Shown here one piece after another: positions 32,501-47,500 of a DNA stretch of 64,000 nucleotides. Position numbers and translations under genes: made by a program. The stretch is from Syngnathus acus (Eukaryota > Chordata > Actinopteri > Syngnathiformes > Syngnathidae). Below the pieces are notes generated by a model. The model made no database searches and was not told the origin of the DNA. It saw only the letters and a program-made list of their open reading frames with translations. Numbering within the stretch: the first letter of the stretch is position 1; the number at the start of each line of letters is the position of its first letter. The stretch lies in NCBI RefSeq assembly GCF_901709675.1, contig NC_051087.1, forward strand, positions 12,031,384 to 12,095,383. Direction: 5' to 3'.

Positions 32501-35500
32501 GTAGCTGTCTAGTCAAAGTTTATCCAATTTTACCAAGCACTGCAAACACAATTAAAACACATGCCAGCAGAAGATTTGGAGATAAATGAACTCATCTAAC
32601 ACTTGTGTTTGGAAAGGTAGCGAATGTTGTGTTCTCGTCAGTGTTCGTCAGGCTCAGCTCAAGGTAGCGAATGTTGTGTTCTCGTCAGTGTTCGTCAGGC
32701 TCAGCTCAAGGTCGCGAATGTTTGCCAAACATTCTACAGTACTCTTCTTGTCGCAAGTGAATTTTGAACATGGTAATGAAAAACAACATTAAGTTCACCT
32801 TTAAAATAAACAAGCTAGCAAGTTGGTGTGGCCCTAGGCAACCGTTTCAGATGACTAGTAATATGAGACCATGTGAGATCACGAGCTGATTTAAAACAGT
32901 TTATGGCAGCCATGCCGTCCAGTGCCCAATCGGCCCATTTTCACATATTTTGATGGGCCAACAAAGGCGCGGCGCAATAACACCGAAATGACCATCCCGT
33001 TGGCTCGGCTGTGTCCCCGAGTTTGGCTTCCGCTTGAGTCTGGCAGCCGTTTTCTTGAGGACCACAAAATAGATATCGAATAGAAATTGGCGTGCCTGAC
33101 TATTTTCAGCACCCGTGCGCACTTTGTGCACCCCTTATCACAGCTATTTGCATCAGACCACATGGAAGGCAGTTCTTTTTGAGGGACACGAGACCATGCA
33201 TTAGTCATGATCATGATAAAAAGGTAGAAATAATGCTTAGTTTTGCATGTATTACAAAATAATACAATGCCTCATCTAAGGTAAAAGTGACTGAGCAATA
33301 CTTTGACACATGAATGATAGGCGGCGTGGAAGAGCAAAACCAAGCTTGTGATTTCTTATTTCAACATGATATAACTTGGAAATTGGGGTAGCGGGGGAAG
33401 AGAAAAGAAAGATAACACTCACCGCCTTGTTTACTCCTGTCAAGATAGATGGAGACCCTTCTGGCTAGGCCTGTGAAGCAGGGAGATCAGATCGAAGGTA
33501 GGGAGGGGCAGGTATGCAACAAAGCAAGCAACAAATTAGCAGGGACACTTTGCATGCGCACACAGATATAAACGCACACAGAGTGTTCTCTATTTGCATT
33601 TAAATAGCAGAAGACTGAACAAGGCTTTTGTTTCCCAACAGAGATTCTCCCACATGACAAAGTAACAGACCAGCCACAAAAAGGCAGAAAGAGTATGAGC
33701 TAAGCTGCTGCCTATTTGTCGAAATGGTGACATGCAGGTCTAAAGCCTCAAAACCTGTCAGACACATAATTGAGTTGTTTTTTTTTCACCGCAGGGCTAA
33801 AGACTGGCAAAGTGGAGGGTTGCTGCCGCTTGTGCTTGAGTAAGGCTGGTCGTGAGAAAAACACATCTGAAGTGGTATCAGAAATGATCAGAATAGTGCC
33901 AATAGAAGAAAACATAATTATGTAACTCTTACAAGATTGTGGAGGTGTATGAACATGCAGCCTTATTCAGCCTCTCTAAAAGAAGGATGTGAAAAAACGA
34001 AGCTTCAGAACAACAAGCCATACAGCAAGAGTTATGGTTCAATAAATAAAAAACAATGTTACAACAAGACAGGGATGAGATGAATGCGGACAGACTAATG
34101 AGTGCACTTGTGAGTCAGTTTTCGGCAAAGCAAAGACAGACTTAGGTAATATTTAATTATGTTTGCATTATTAAAATGACTGAAGCGATGCGAATCAAAA
34201 AATAATGTCACGCATGTAATTAATTGTCACAATCTAGCCGAGTAACCAGGAACAGATAACTCTTAAAACTGATATCTGAGGTTTCACTCTTGAGGCAAAC
34301 TTGAAGACTAGAATGTGAAAATAGACTCAATTGACCACCAAATGCGAGGCCAACATGGACTTTGCCTCTAATTGCATGTGCAGAAAGATAACAAGCGCTC
34401 CAGGAGCCTCTGAGAAAACAAGGCACACTGCAGGAGAGGGCAAGTCTCGTGGGGAAATGTGTGTCACAAGAATGACACGCACAGTGATGCAAGTTGCCTT
34501 GCAGCAGGTCCCTGCAGGTGCTGGCGACTATGTGGCTCTGTAATGGCAGCAACACGTATGTGCACACAGTGAGTGGGGCTCACACGTCTGCACAGAAAAC
34601 CAGTAAGCCAGTGAGCAAGCCAGCCACTTGCTTGTCACTACCAATTAGCCAAATGGGCACTTTGTGGAAAACATGTTCTATAGACAGTCTCTGCAAATGG
34701 TGCAGATCAACCTGCCATTGCTATTTAAAGGATGTATATTGTGCAAGTTTCATTGAACACATTAGAAGTAGTTCGATAAAGCTGGCACGATTCATTTATT
34801 TGGTTGCCAGAGAAAACGGTGAACAAGAAACTGCTGCTAATAAAAACTTAAATGATGGTTTGGCGAGAAGAAGCAGAGAGAGAGTAGCCCAGAAATTGCA
34901 TTCTCGCCTCTGCAATTTGCACTGATGGTGTGGAGCCTGTTCCAAATATTTGCAAATGCCTCAGCTTCCAAGTTCCGCAGGTACGTCAACACACACGTTA
35001 AATAATTCTGGTATGATTTTACTGATGTAGCCCCTGAAGGGCAATTAGTCAGACACATCGAACCAAAAAGATTCCAGTTTGTTGTTCTGTTGAAGTTCAC
35101 ATAAAGGTGGAGAAAATTCTGAATTGTTTCACCTTGGTCACACTTGTTTATCTCACAAAAATGCAACCTTTCAACAAGGTTGTGTAGTTATTATTCTTAT
35201 TATTTATCCACTGCATGTGGCGGCCACAGCCGCTTATAGTATGAAAGGCAACTTAAAACTCAGCTTTTACTTAGGAGTTAAACTGTAAACATTTGGTTAA
35301 CCTTTCTGGGATTAAAGTGGACACAGATGAATAGGCTTACCTTCATCAGCTAAAACTAGATGATGAAATGTAAAAAGTATTTTGGTATCTGTAATTTCAA
35401 TTATAATATTATCATGTCAGTATGTTTTACGACTTGTTAGTATGATTACGCCACACCACTGCAAACCACACCCACAATGAAAGATTTTCTAGAAGGCGGC

Positions 35501-38500
35501 GAATACCGTAATTTTCGGACTATAAGTCGCGGTTTTTTTCATAGTTTGGGTGGGGGGGCGACTTATACTCAGGAGCGACTTATATGTTTTTTTTTTTTCA
35601 AAAAATTTCAAAAAAAAAAAAAAAAAAAAATGAAACCGCGATAAACGAACCGCAATGTAGCAAGGGATTACTGTAATTTGAATTTCAAGTGACGACAGCA
35701 GCGCGAAACCATCTGCGTCACTCCAATTCATTAAATCCATCAATCGTCCTTTGTCAACAATGCGTGCGCGCCGCTGACGGCTTTTGCACTTAAAAATATT
35801 CCACAGGCCCATATAACGATATATAAATTATATATCAAATAACTATTATATAAGCAATAATGTTATCAAACCATCTGTGCACTCTAAATCATTAAATCCA
35901 TCGATCAAATTCCTCGTCCTTTGTCAACATCGCCGCGCGTGCGCCCTGACGTCAGCCTCGTCGTTATTCCACAGATCTACTATATAACTATATTGTAGCG
36001 TTAACAAAGTTCAAGGAAAGACGTGGGTTTGGTAAACGGCTCTTTATTTAACAAAACAAACTTACAGGCGTGTGGCGGCGTGGACGTCCAGCCACGGAAG
36101 GGGACGAGAGCTCCATACGATAGGACCGGGCGTGCGTAGAAGCCATGACCGAGCCCCATGCACCGTCCTCGGACAGCCACCCGGCTGAGCGCCGGGCCTC
36201 GACTTCCATCCACGGAGCTGAAAGGCAGCTCGGTAGAGTAGGACCGGGCGTGCGTAAAAGCATTGTCCGAGCACCATCCACCGTCCCTGGACAGCCACCC
36301 GGCCGAGCGCCGGCGCCCGACTTCAATCCACGAAAGTGAAAGTAAGCTGGACGAGTGACGCGCGACAGCAGCGCGACGCGACGTCGCGGTCGCGCGTCAG
36401 CAGCGCGACGGTTGTTTACATAAAGGACAAAGATCGACTCGTCCAGCTTTCTTTCACTTTCGTGCTCTTAGTTTGTGTTTATGTCACGTTAGCATAGCTA
36501 TCGTTTAGCCTGTTGTTGCTCGTTCATGACTGTTCTTGGTGTTGGATTTTGTCGAATAAATTGCCCCCCAAAATGCGACTTATACTCCGGAGCGACTTAT
36601 ATATGTTTTTTTTCACTTTTTTGGGCATTTTATGGCTGGTGCGACTTATACTCCGGTGCGACTTATAGTCCGAAAATTACGGTACTTTAGAATTGGTATT
36701 TTTCAAGAGAAAAAATAATCACTCCCCATCTTCTGAAGTCTTTACTGTGGTTTTGAGCAAAATAATGTTGCCTGAAGGAATGATTAGAGTTGAGTCTGAC
36801 TTGAAAGTGCCACTGCTGCTGCTTGTTGCTAAGTAAAGCACTCCATTTTGCCTCAGTTTCTTCATGGCATTATTTAGCCGAGTTAAAATGTGCTTTACGA
36901 CCAAATGCATTCTTGAATTCTACTATTAAGTTACCATGAGAGCAATTAGTTGTCAGATAGGTACTGGTGTTTAAACACGCACAGACAAATGGTGAAGACA
37001 CACAATGTTGCAGTTGCATTGAGTGCAAAACAGGGTTCCCGACAGATTCCCGACAGACTTTTTAAATTCCACTTGAAATTAAATGTAAGACCAACTTAAA
37101 ATTGTTCCCAATGTTGTCCAAAGTTGCTTGGGTCCAAAAATGACTTTCATTTGCTTTTAAGAGTTTCGACTAAAAGCACATGACAGTTTTGTTGGTTCTG
37201 CTATTGTGATCGTGTTATGTTATCATGAGACTGTCGATAAATTCTATTCTTAGGAACCTTGTTTTTTTTTAGATCAGAAACAATTTACAGTAAAATAATC
37301 TTAGGTTAAAATTTTGGAAAAGATTGATTTAAGATATCGTAATGCCAATTAAGCCCTTGTTATTTCGATTTATGGATTCAGTTTCCTTTTAAAACTTTTT
37401 CTGCAGGAACCCTGTAATAGTGAAACATTTCAATTTGATAGGTAAGTTGGTAAGATGATGGACAGAGGGACAACAAACCAAACTACTATGGGAGGGGTTG
37501 GTGGGCAGATAGTAAGATCAAAGTCATTACTGTGAGCGCTGGTGGAAGGCTGACCTCTGGTAGTTGGCAGCATATCAGAAAGGCCCTGCCAGGCAGTCAC
37601 CATCTCCGGGTTCTTCTGGTCAGCAAAGTTCTTCCAAACGCGCAAGGCTCCATCATCTAGACAACATGTGAATTTAAAGTGTTAGAAGAGCAAGGTGTTA
37701 ATGGGTGCGTTTAAAGCCGTGAGTTCAAAAGGAGATTCTGATTTTCTTTTTTTACTTGCGCTGTAATAATTGGATAGGAAGCTTGAATAGATTTTTTTCA
37801 AAAGATGCACAACCTGTCCATGACCTAAATATACTTCTCAGAAAAATCAGAAGGCATTGTATAAGCATCTTATAAAGCATTCAAAAAATGGTGGGTGAGA
37901 AACAAAATGCTGCAGAGCAGTGTCAACACCCAGCTAAGAAACAGAGCCAGACATAAAACACGTCCGCAGACTCTTCAAAGAAAGTTATTACTACCCATAA
38001 AAGTCGAGACTTGATTTACATTTACCGGTTCACATCTACCATTAAACACTATATATATATATTTTATGACTAATGTACTCATTGGTGTTATTCAGTGCAA
38101 GGCTGATGGTATGCAAGATACAGTTTGACAGGATGGAATTTAAGTCATTTATCTCTTAGCTTTTATCGTGCTTCCAGTAGGGGTGAAAGGGAAGGAAGCA
38201 TTTATTTCTAAATCCATTTGAATGTTTTGTGAAAAGAAAATGAACTAAGTGTTATGTAGATAGGATTATGTTGTGCATTGGGGCTAACTAAGTAAATTAT
38301 TCTACTGATGACAGATGATGAATACACAAGAGCAGTGCATGACCTGTATTTCCAGAGCTGAGTGTTTTAAGTCCTCACGCCTCAAACAAATGAGTCTGAC
38401 TGAAGTTCCAAAAGAGCTGGTGGGAGGGAACCATTGAACTAAGAGGCTACGTTAACTATTTAGCAGTGCATTCCTAAGGTAGGCTTCAACCATGCCTCCA

Positions 38501-41500
38501 TATTTAGAAGTTAATCACGATTAGATTCAGACATTTGCTCATCCAATACAATTGAGGTACCATCATGGCCTTGCAGACAGAAATGGTAAAACTCTGACAC
38601 TAATTCAACTAACAACTGCAAGGTCGTGACTCACTACAGGTACAGTATAGCATATAACAGTATACAGTCGAAATTAAGCGATTAATCGGAAACAAATCGA
38701 TACAAATAATTGGCTCGTATTTTAATAACCATTTGTTAACCAAAGATTGTCCAAATCTTCAGATTTCAGGCTCTCAAAAATAATTCTAGCCCTTCATGAG
38801 AGCAGACTGATTTACTATCTTTTGGGTTTCATCAAAATAAGACATTTGCTTTTACTTTAGAAAATTATGACAATCAATGCTTGTGTGATATTGTTTAATA
38901 AATGGCTATGATATTTTTTTAATACTCTTTAATAAATTTAAAAAAAAAGGTATCTGATTATACGATTAGTCATAATAATTTCTAGTCAGTCACATTTTCC
39001 GAGCAATCTTTTGAGGACAAAAATGTTAATATTCTGCTGGACAGAGACAATGAAAGGTTTGAAAGATTTGAAAAAGGAGTGATAGAGGCTACAGTATGTC
39101 AAGAGTGAGAAACAATCTCTAAACCAAGGAGGGAGTTTACGCCACCACAATCTCCCACGTACAATGGCATTGTCATTTTTTACGCCTTCCACAGAGACTC
39201 AACTCGTTACCACAAATAAAACATCACCAACACTTTGGGCCTTCAGGTTCCTCCACAACCACTGTTAAGACTCAATGGAATACTGAGGACTTCAATTTCA
39301 TTCAAAAACTTTTGTTGGCTGGCACAGGATTCTCTTCAATGCATCTAGACGATTGCCATGTCGCATCCCGTAAGAGTGATATCATTCGTAGTTAGTGCGT
39401 GCTTTGAACAGATTTCCACACCAAAACTAGAACTGTGGGATAGTGGGAACGTAATTTCGATCTCTTTGTGTGTCTTGGCATGTGAAGAAATTGACAATAA
39501 AGCAGACTTTGACTTTTGACTTTGTCCTATCTAGCCTATGTGCATGAACTTATGAAGTCTACTCGATTGAGAAGCGAAACAAGAATAGAAGAGTTGCAAT
39601 TAATTTGCACCCATAACAATGAACTTCAATAATAAATGCAGTGGACACATTGGTAATATGGTAAAAAGAGATTTCAGAGTGACAATCAAAATTTGGAATG
39701 GTAGTGTATATCTGGGAAAAAATGAAGTCATCTGGGTGACCCCAAACATTTTGATCCATAGCACATATACCCAACCATATGCACACTAATATACAGCATT
39801 CATGTAGTGTTGCAACCTGTTGCAGTGAGCAGCAATGAGCAATCGTGCCCATTCAGATACTCCATAGCTGTGATGCGAGTGTAGCGAGGGTTGCCATTGT
39901 AGAAGTAGTCCAATCTCTCGCCTTTCTCCCAGTCCCAAAAACTAAAACAGACAGAACACAAACTCATAAGTCTGAATGAAGGCTTGAAAATTTGTTTCGA
40001 CGTTGTGCATGTTTGGCGCTTTATTTTCGAACCAGATGCTGTCCTTGTCGGCTACTGCTATACAGGTGTTGAAGGGGTGGAACTTGACGACAGAGGGAAC
40101 GCCGGGATTGCGATTGATGAATATTTGATCGTCCAGTCGAGAAACACCTGAAAGGAAGGGATGAGAGAGGATGATAATAGATGATGCCGATCCTTTCGAT
40201 TTATTTTCACAGGGTCCAAAATAAATTAAATATGGGCTGCTGCATTTCCTTTGTTTAGTGGAGTATGTACGAGATGATACAGTGCCTCTGCTACAGCAAA
40301 ACATTGGAAGCAAATATTAATAAAAATCTGTACAGAACATCATTAAAATACTTGTTGATTAAGCATTTTCAAGGTTATATGCATAGCCTTGTGAAAAAAC
40401 TTATAAATCAGAGACAGGGTGATTTGCAATGGAAATGAGTTTTCATACTTACTGAAAATCTAAAAAGATCTCTGACAAAAAAAAAACATCTTAATAAATG
40501 AAATAGGATGGATTTTAGAAAAATGATAAGTGAAAGTTTAATGCCAAACATTAGTTAGATGTGGGATTCTAGGTCTTCATGTGTGGAAAAACTGGTTTGA
40601 TGTACTTCAATGATGCTCACAGATCTCGATTGGCCAGTAGTTACCAATAAAATTGGAATACAGAATTGTCACATAATACAGAGCAGTAATCATGGTGAGA
40701 TTATTCAGACTCTCGTGGCTCCAGTAATGGTGAGAGCAGCACATATAATAACTATATATAACTACTTTGCTTTTGTTAGCATGTGACGAGGGGGAAAAAA
40801 ACAAATTGTGCATGCCAAATAGTACAGGACACAAGCCGAGACATTTTGCAAGGAGAAGTGCCAAGAGAGGTACAACTGACATAGCCTGAAGTTCACAGTC
40901 TCATGTTGTCATAGCAACAACACATTTGGCCAGTCTGTCCTGGAGTATACCTCTTGAGGCTCCCATAACAAGACAAAAAAGAATAACGAAAAATCTATGA
41001 TGACTTCATTCTTGATGCAGTTGTGGTTGATTTGAGTAGCCTGAGGCAAAAGCAGACACATCTCTTTGAAAAATCATCTCCAATGACTTTTTTTGTAGTT
41101 GTGGAGGTTGATGTTCTTGACAAAATACAAAATCCCCTGCTGGATTTTCATACGTTTTGATGAAGAACGTAATTTTGTTTTTGCATTGAGGGGGGGGATC
41201 AAGCAGAATACATATAAGTTTATTTTCTTTAGTTCATAGCGTTCTTTCGCTCTTTGCCAATCTCACTTGCTCACATTGCCTCTCCTTCCGTCTGAGGAAC
41301 TCTCCCTTCTCTGACTCCTCTCATCTTATTTCTCTCTGAGGGGGACATAGACTGAATGAGGGCAACCCTAAAAACAACGAGGAAAGGGGGATGGAGGCAC
41401 AAGAATTATTTATTTATTTTTAGCAGGTATTCCGGAAGAAAAGGCTGAATGAGCCTCGGCCGTGACGTAAATCGAATCGTAACTGTGTAAGATAGGAGCT

Positions 41501-41536
41501 TACACAGTGACGTAGGTGTTGTTAGTCATTTTGCAG

Positions 41537-41567
<31 letters not shown>

Positions 41568-44500
41568 GGGGGGGTTTAGGGTTATAAAAAAAACATTACT
41601 TGCAGGGAAACTCACACCTCAGACACATTCGTGTACGTATGTGTGAAGGGGAGTCCTATGACTCATGAGTGAATTTGGTTGTGAGAGGACTTAAATAACT
41701 CCAGAAATCACAGTCTCTATCAATGGTAGATATGACCAAAGGGATACAATTACATCTGAACATAACCTGAAAGTAATACGTCAAAGGAAATGGAATAAGT
41801 GTGACCATTTTGTTATGCATAGAGGGTAAGAGTATTTTTCCAGTGATAGATGAGGAATACACATGGGCATACTTTGTATAAGTGAGGGTCAAATTTTTCA
41901 ATCCTTCTGCTCCAACAAATTAGTCTCACTAAGGTTTCAAGTATGTCAATGGGTGTGACCATTTATTTATACTTTTCTTAATTATTTACACAATTGTTCC
42001 CCTCACTCCAGAATTGTCTCCCATTGTCACACTCGAGCTTTGTTATTCAGACAGGTCTTCGGGCAATTCTCTCATTTAACTTTAATTGTGCAGTTTAGCC
42101 TTAAGATACAAGCTCAAATCATTACGTGACCACACTTGTGACTCAAAACACTCGTTGCTCAAATCATCTTTCCTGACTGACATGAATGAAAAGTTATTTT
42201 CCTATTCCACAGCCCCCAACAAAAACAGACAATTTTGTGTGATTGTTTTTGTTTAAATAGGCAACAAAAACATTCTATAATATTGCACTATAACTATTAA
42301 TGACATAATTAAATATAATGTAAAGAATTAAATAGGCTATGCATCAGCTCCACTTTAATTCTTTGTGCTGTTCCCGCTTGATGTTCCTGCCTTGGCCACT
42401 AAGGAGGCAGTATAATATATTCCGATAGACAAATGAAAAATAGTACATTTGCTTTTACTAATGTAAATGACTCAGTAGCATGCTGTTATGTTTATAATTT
42501 TTTCATAAAGGATAAAGCAAATATGCTTGTGAGTATTATCTTTCAACATATGTTGCGCCACCGTTCATGTTAAAAAAAATCCACTGCTTCTAAAACTACT
42601 GATGCTAACAGCTGCTTTAGGATGTCATTGGTGTTTTACATTGTTTGTTAGCATCAAGCTAAGTGGGCTTTCATAAGATTAAAGATTAAAGATTAAAGTC
42701 AAAGCTATGGACTTGTTTTAAGTACACATGGAATTATTTTTGTTTAATGTTTAGGTTGATAGTACTGTAAACTTAAACTGGATGTAGGGGTAGGCAACGA
42801 CAGAAAAAATGATAATCACAATTGTTTTGATTGATATTGGAATCATGATTATAAATCCCAATTTCAAAAAGTAATATTTATTCAACTACCAAAACTTAAA
42901 CAATCAAAACTACCATCATAGCCTCATGCACATTCATTCTTGGCACATTTTCTTTCTAACTTTCTTGTTTTCTTCTTGCAAGAGCACTTTATTCTTGAAC
43001 ACTGGATCCCTTTTGTACAAATCATCACTACGGTACAGTACAAAATAACCTTGCATATATTTTGTGAAATTCAAGCCTCTTGCATTTTCATTGTGTTGCA
43101 GCCAAACCTTTGCTGTGTTGCATCTTTGCACTCATTCAAACCATGAATATGCATACCTCTTAGTACTTTAGCTAATTTATTTGATCGTTTTTGTCATTTT
43201 CTTTTAATTTTACAATTCTTGTGACTTACTGGGCTAACCTGGGACCTCTGTATCATATTTTGAGCTTTATTGTGTGGCAATGTGTGATGGTATGACAAAA
43301 ATCGTTGAAATCCTAACTTCGAGTGTCTAACCAGAAAATAAATTCGCAACAAATTAAAATATGAATAACGTAAAAAGAAATACTTATTTTTTTCATTGCC
43401 CATGAAAAATGCATAGTAAATATTTATCAATGAAATTTGGGGTTGACAAAATAATTAAAAACTAACTGAATCCCTAATGCATTTCATTGGGCGACAATTA
43501 TAAGCTCCATCCATTCATGGATGGATGGAGTTTGTAACTGTCTCGTGTCTCAATTGGACTCTTGAAGATGAGTGATTAAAATGGATTAGCACTCATCTTG
43601 AACCCTGGAATATTCTGATCAGTCGACTTCAACAAAACATGAAATATCGGCTTTATTTTTCCCCCATATGGTGAACGTTCTTCCACACAGAGATGAAGAA
43701 AAAAACTTGCAAGAGTATTACCTTATTTTATTTCCTTATATTGAATGATATTTCATGGCACACTAGCACTTAATTGGCCGCAAGACAAGCGATTTCCATC
43801 TTTGTGCTTTGTGCACACATTATAGGCTTTAGATTACCTCGTCTATCAAATCTGCTTTTTATTATGTATGAGATCAAGAGTTTTGTAATGACAAGAAGAG
43901 AAACATTTCTTTCATAAAACCATTGGATTTGAGCTTGTAAACGAAGGAATAGATGAATTTGAGAGAAAGCGACTGACCTCTTTGTGTGATGCTTCTGCTT
44001 TGCCGTTTGACACGAGCATTTCTTAGAAATCTCCACTGCCGCTCCATCCTCACCTGACTCTGCAAGTCGTGCTCTTCTGGGATCTGACAGTATGAAGACA
44101 AGGAGAAGGAGTGAGCAATAACACGTTGCGTGAAAGAACAAATTGTCGTGCATTAAAATGCAAGCAATCTTACGAGTGACATAGTAAAGTTATTTTTTAT
44201 AATGAAACTCTTTTTACAACTATGTTCTATTACTTGAGTTTGTACCAGTAAAGTACCTCTAAGCTGGTTTGTTAAGAGCTAATTTACTGACTATCACATA
44301 TGAATGATGCAACATGTTGCCATATTGGCAATTTCTAGTATAGAATGGAACAGCTGAATGGTATGACAGATACAGCATGTACTGGACGTACCCCGACTGG
44401 TATAAACTGGCCAACAACAAAAAGTTTATGCAGACAATTACTGAGGTTTTATGATTCACTGTCACTGACTCATGGATACAAATAAAAGTACTTGGACAAA

Positions 44501-47500
44501 GTTTAGTATCTTTTTTGCTTTGCAGTCTTTGACTGTAGTCAGCAGTTTCTTTGCAGGAGATGCTTGTCTGGCCTTCACGATACAGCCACATTTACTTGCT
44601 GCTTCTTTGTGAGTTTTGCTGCCTTCACTTTTGTCTCCAGTTAGTGAAAAACATCTTCTATAAGGTTGAGATCAAATGACTGACTCGACCATTGAAAAAT
44701 GTTCCATTTATTTTCACAGTAAAAGCTTGAAGAAAATGCAGTTGCAGAGTGAAAGTTTCCATGTTTACTGACACAGAGGTTAAAACGACCAGAACATTTC
44801 ATTAGAGTTACAGCCACAAATGCATTTTTTAAGTGCTTATGAAACTTACTTTGCAGCATTCTTTTAAAATATTAGTGACACAGTTATGTCACAACACATT
44901 CTCACAGGAAAGCCAGCTGCACTAACAAAGAAAAACGAAAATAAAAAAACCCAACAACCTTTGAATACAATTTAACAGTGAATACAGAAAAGAAAATCCT
45001 ACTGTACAACAGATAGCCAATGTTTTTGAGTGCCAGGTATTAGGGTTTACAGATTATCTTGATCGTATGATTATGTTGGAATGTAACCTGTAATAATTAA
45101 CCTAGCTTGTCCTGTCTTAACAAAAGTAGTAGAACAAAGTGCTAAGATCTTTTGAACTGATTGACTAGCAGAGGAAGCAATCAAAGTTGCTTTGTTTACA
45201 CAACGTCGTAAAAGACCCCCTGCTCTGCTTTGATCAGCAGGCCAGGGGCTTCAACCCCATCCTGTCCACTCATACCCCCACTCTGTTTCTCTCAATAAAA
45301 ACGCTCCTGCAAGAGGCCTGGGCCAGACCTCATTCGATCATCGCTGCACGCACAGCGACGAATGGCCTCTCCACCTGCAGGTGTCTAAAAGGACTTACTT
45401 GTCTCCCGTGTGGTTCTTGCAAAATAAGTTAGAGTGAGCACCACCCTAACAAGGGTTCCTACACATTTGACTTTTTCCACTCCGTAATTACCATCCTATT
45501 TTTTCTTTTCGTTAACAACAATTCCACTTGAGTAATTATATGTGCATCTGATTCTTTATATGTTGCCAAATAATTCATATATCAGGATTAATGCCTGCTG
45601 AGGTACACAAATATTAGGGATTAATGGTCAACATGGCATCATACGTCTGTGTCTGATTCGCCTATTTTAGTAAGTAGGTAAGTAGTTATACATGTAACTG
45701 TCGTTTGTGTTTTATACATGGTGAGATGATGACCTTGCAATCCACACTCTCCAAAAGTGGACATACTGTACATACATTTCATCCCGTGCTGCTGATGCTG
45801 AGATATGTTAACCCGTGCTCAGACTTTGAAGTGTGCTCATGCACACATACAGGATTTGTAACCGAGTGACGTTTTATGACAGCACTCAAAATTTTGCAGA
45901 GGCAGCGTAATTTCCTTTGCGAGTACTTTTACTAACCCTTCACGCTACATCTTTCCTATCCAATCATCCGTCTGCTTTCCTCATCTACTGCAGCCACTTC
46001 AGACTCCGCCTTCTTCCACTGCAGTGCGCATTGGATTTAGTTGACAGTCTCCATCTGCATCTTTAAGCTTCAACAATACTTGTTCACAGGGTCAGACTCA
46101 ACTTTTATTTTGAAGGCCAGAGTGGCTGGCTGGCTCTCTTTTTTTAGCCAAATTTGGCAAGCGTGGGCTGATCAATAAAACCAAAATGTTGTGGCTATTG
46201 TGGTATGTACAAAAGGTAGTTGAAGCCACAATACAGCAGCGGAGAAACACAGAGAGAAAATATTCTGTCATGATGCCGAAAGCCTCCAGCGCTGCAAATA
46301 AAACGCTGCCCTCCGCCTACCTTTCACCAATATAACTTGATAAGCTTCGATGCTTAAAATATTGTGGCGCTAAAAAATACTTAAACAGCAACAATAGTCC
46401 CCTTGGTCATATACTACTGTTGTGAGATATTGTGGTTGTATTTCCACTGTGAGCGTGTAGTGTAACACAAGGGTGGGCAAACGTTTGAGTTGTGTGCTAC
46501 AATGGGTTCCAAAATTTGAAATTTTGAGAGAGCGTTTGGGCCGCATATACTACAGTGCCCTCTGTTAGTCTCATACCACAGTAAGCACACGCAAATAAAC
46601 CGGATATATTTACATTGTGCACTGGGGACTGCGCTTTTCAAATGTGCTCTAGTACATTTGTGTTAATGAATATGCACATGCAGTGTTTACACACTATTTG
46701 GCACAATACTAGGAGAGAAAATGTAATTAGAGAAAAAAAAAAAAGCACAGAGTGATCTATCAAACCTGAATACTACATCAGTTTTTTCTTCAATTGATGG
46801 CGCACAGTTAAAGAAATGATTTAAATAAGATTAATGACATCAAACATTCAAAACATATACCATAGTTTCTGGAGAATAAATCGCGTCCGATTATAAACGG
46901 CACCAGCTAAAATTAGGGGAAAATCCTGTTTTGTTCAAATATAAGCAACACTGGACTAAAATCCGCAGGTTTTCTAACCGTAGGCTTTTTGCGGTGTCAC
47001 TTGGACCGCAGGGCTTCGTCTGCCCATATGACACGAATGGCCAATGGGAACATGTTGATCTGTGTCCATGCAGTGGATTGGCTTAGCAGTTCTAACAACA
47101 TTTTATCTCAGCCTGCCGCACTTTATTCACTCCGTCTGCGTCAACATATCAGCAGCACCTCAGACTTGCACTTCATTACACACATACTATCACGTCTCCG
47201 CTCCTTGAGTGCCAAGCGGAGTAGAACTGCGTGTCTGCTTGTCACTCCCGATCGGATTGTCCTGTTTGCCCGTCATAAAATCTAAAAAGCACTGTCGTCC
47301 AGCATTTGGGACAGCGGCCGGCAATGAGCACTAAGCGCAGGGCGTGCCTCTGAGCAATGTGTGGATGCCCTCGCGCTGGGCTGCCGAGGTGCGTCAGCCA
47401 GTTAGCACCGCAAGAGCGAAGCGGAGCCGTGACACATTTACACTTTAAAATGTTTAAATGTTTAAAAATACAATAAAGTGTTTAAAAATAAAATTATAAA

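Larger units (their letters stand above)
24694..37554. other. Large rptor intron (about 12.9 kb)
   Basis: No coding exon with raptor similarity and no other gene recognised. It contains a poly(A) run (26353-26371), a repeat with inverted ends (27311-28080), a 47-bp tandem duplication (32614) and a 1.2-kb TIR element (35506). The remainder is AT-rich unclassified sequence. Confidence 0.7.

Noticed and set aside
34494-34925. Plus-strand open frame of 143 codons in the large rptor intron
   Set aside because: No domain, signal or conservation could be recognised, and the composition is like the surrounding intron; treated as chance.
36001-36339. GC-rich open frames on both strands near 36.0-36.3 kb
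   Set aside because: They come from the internal tandem repeat of the TIR element; the frames follow the repeat period.
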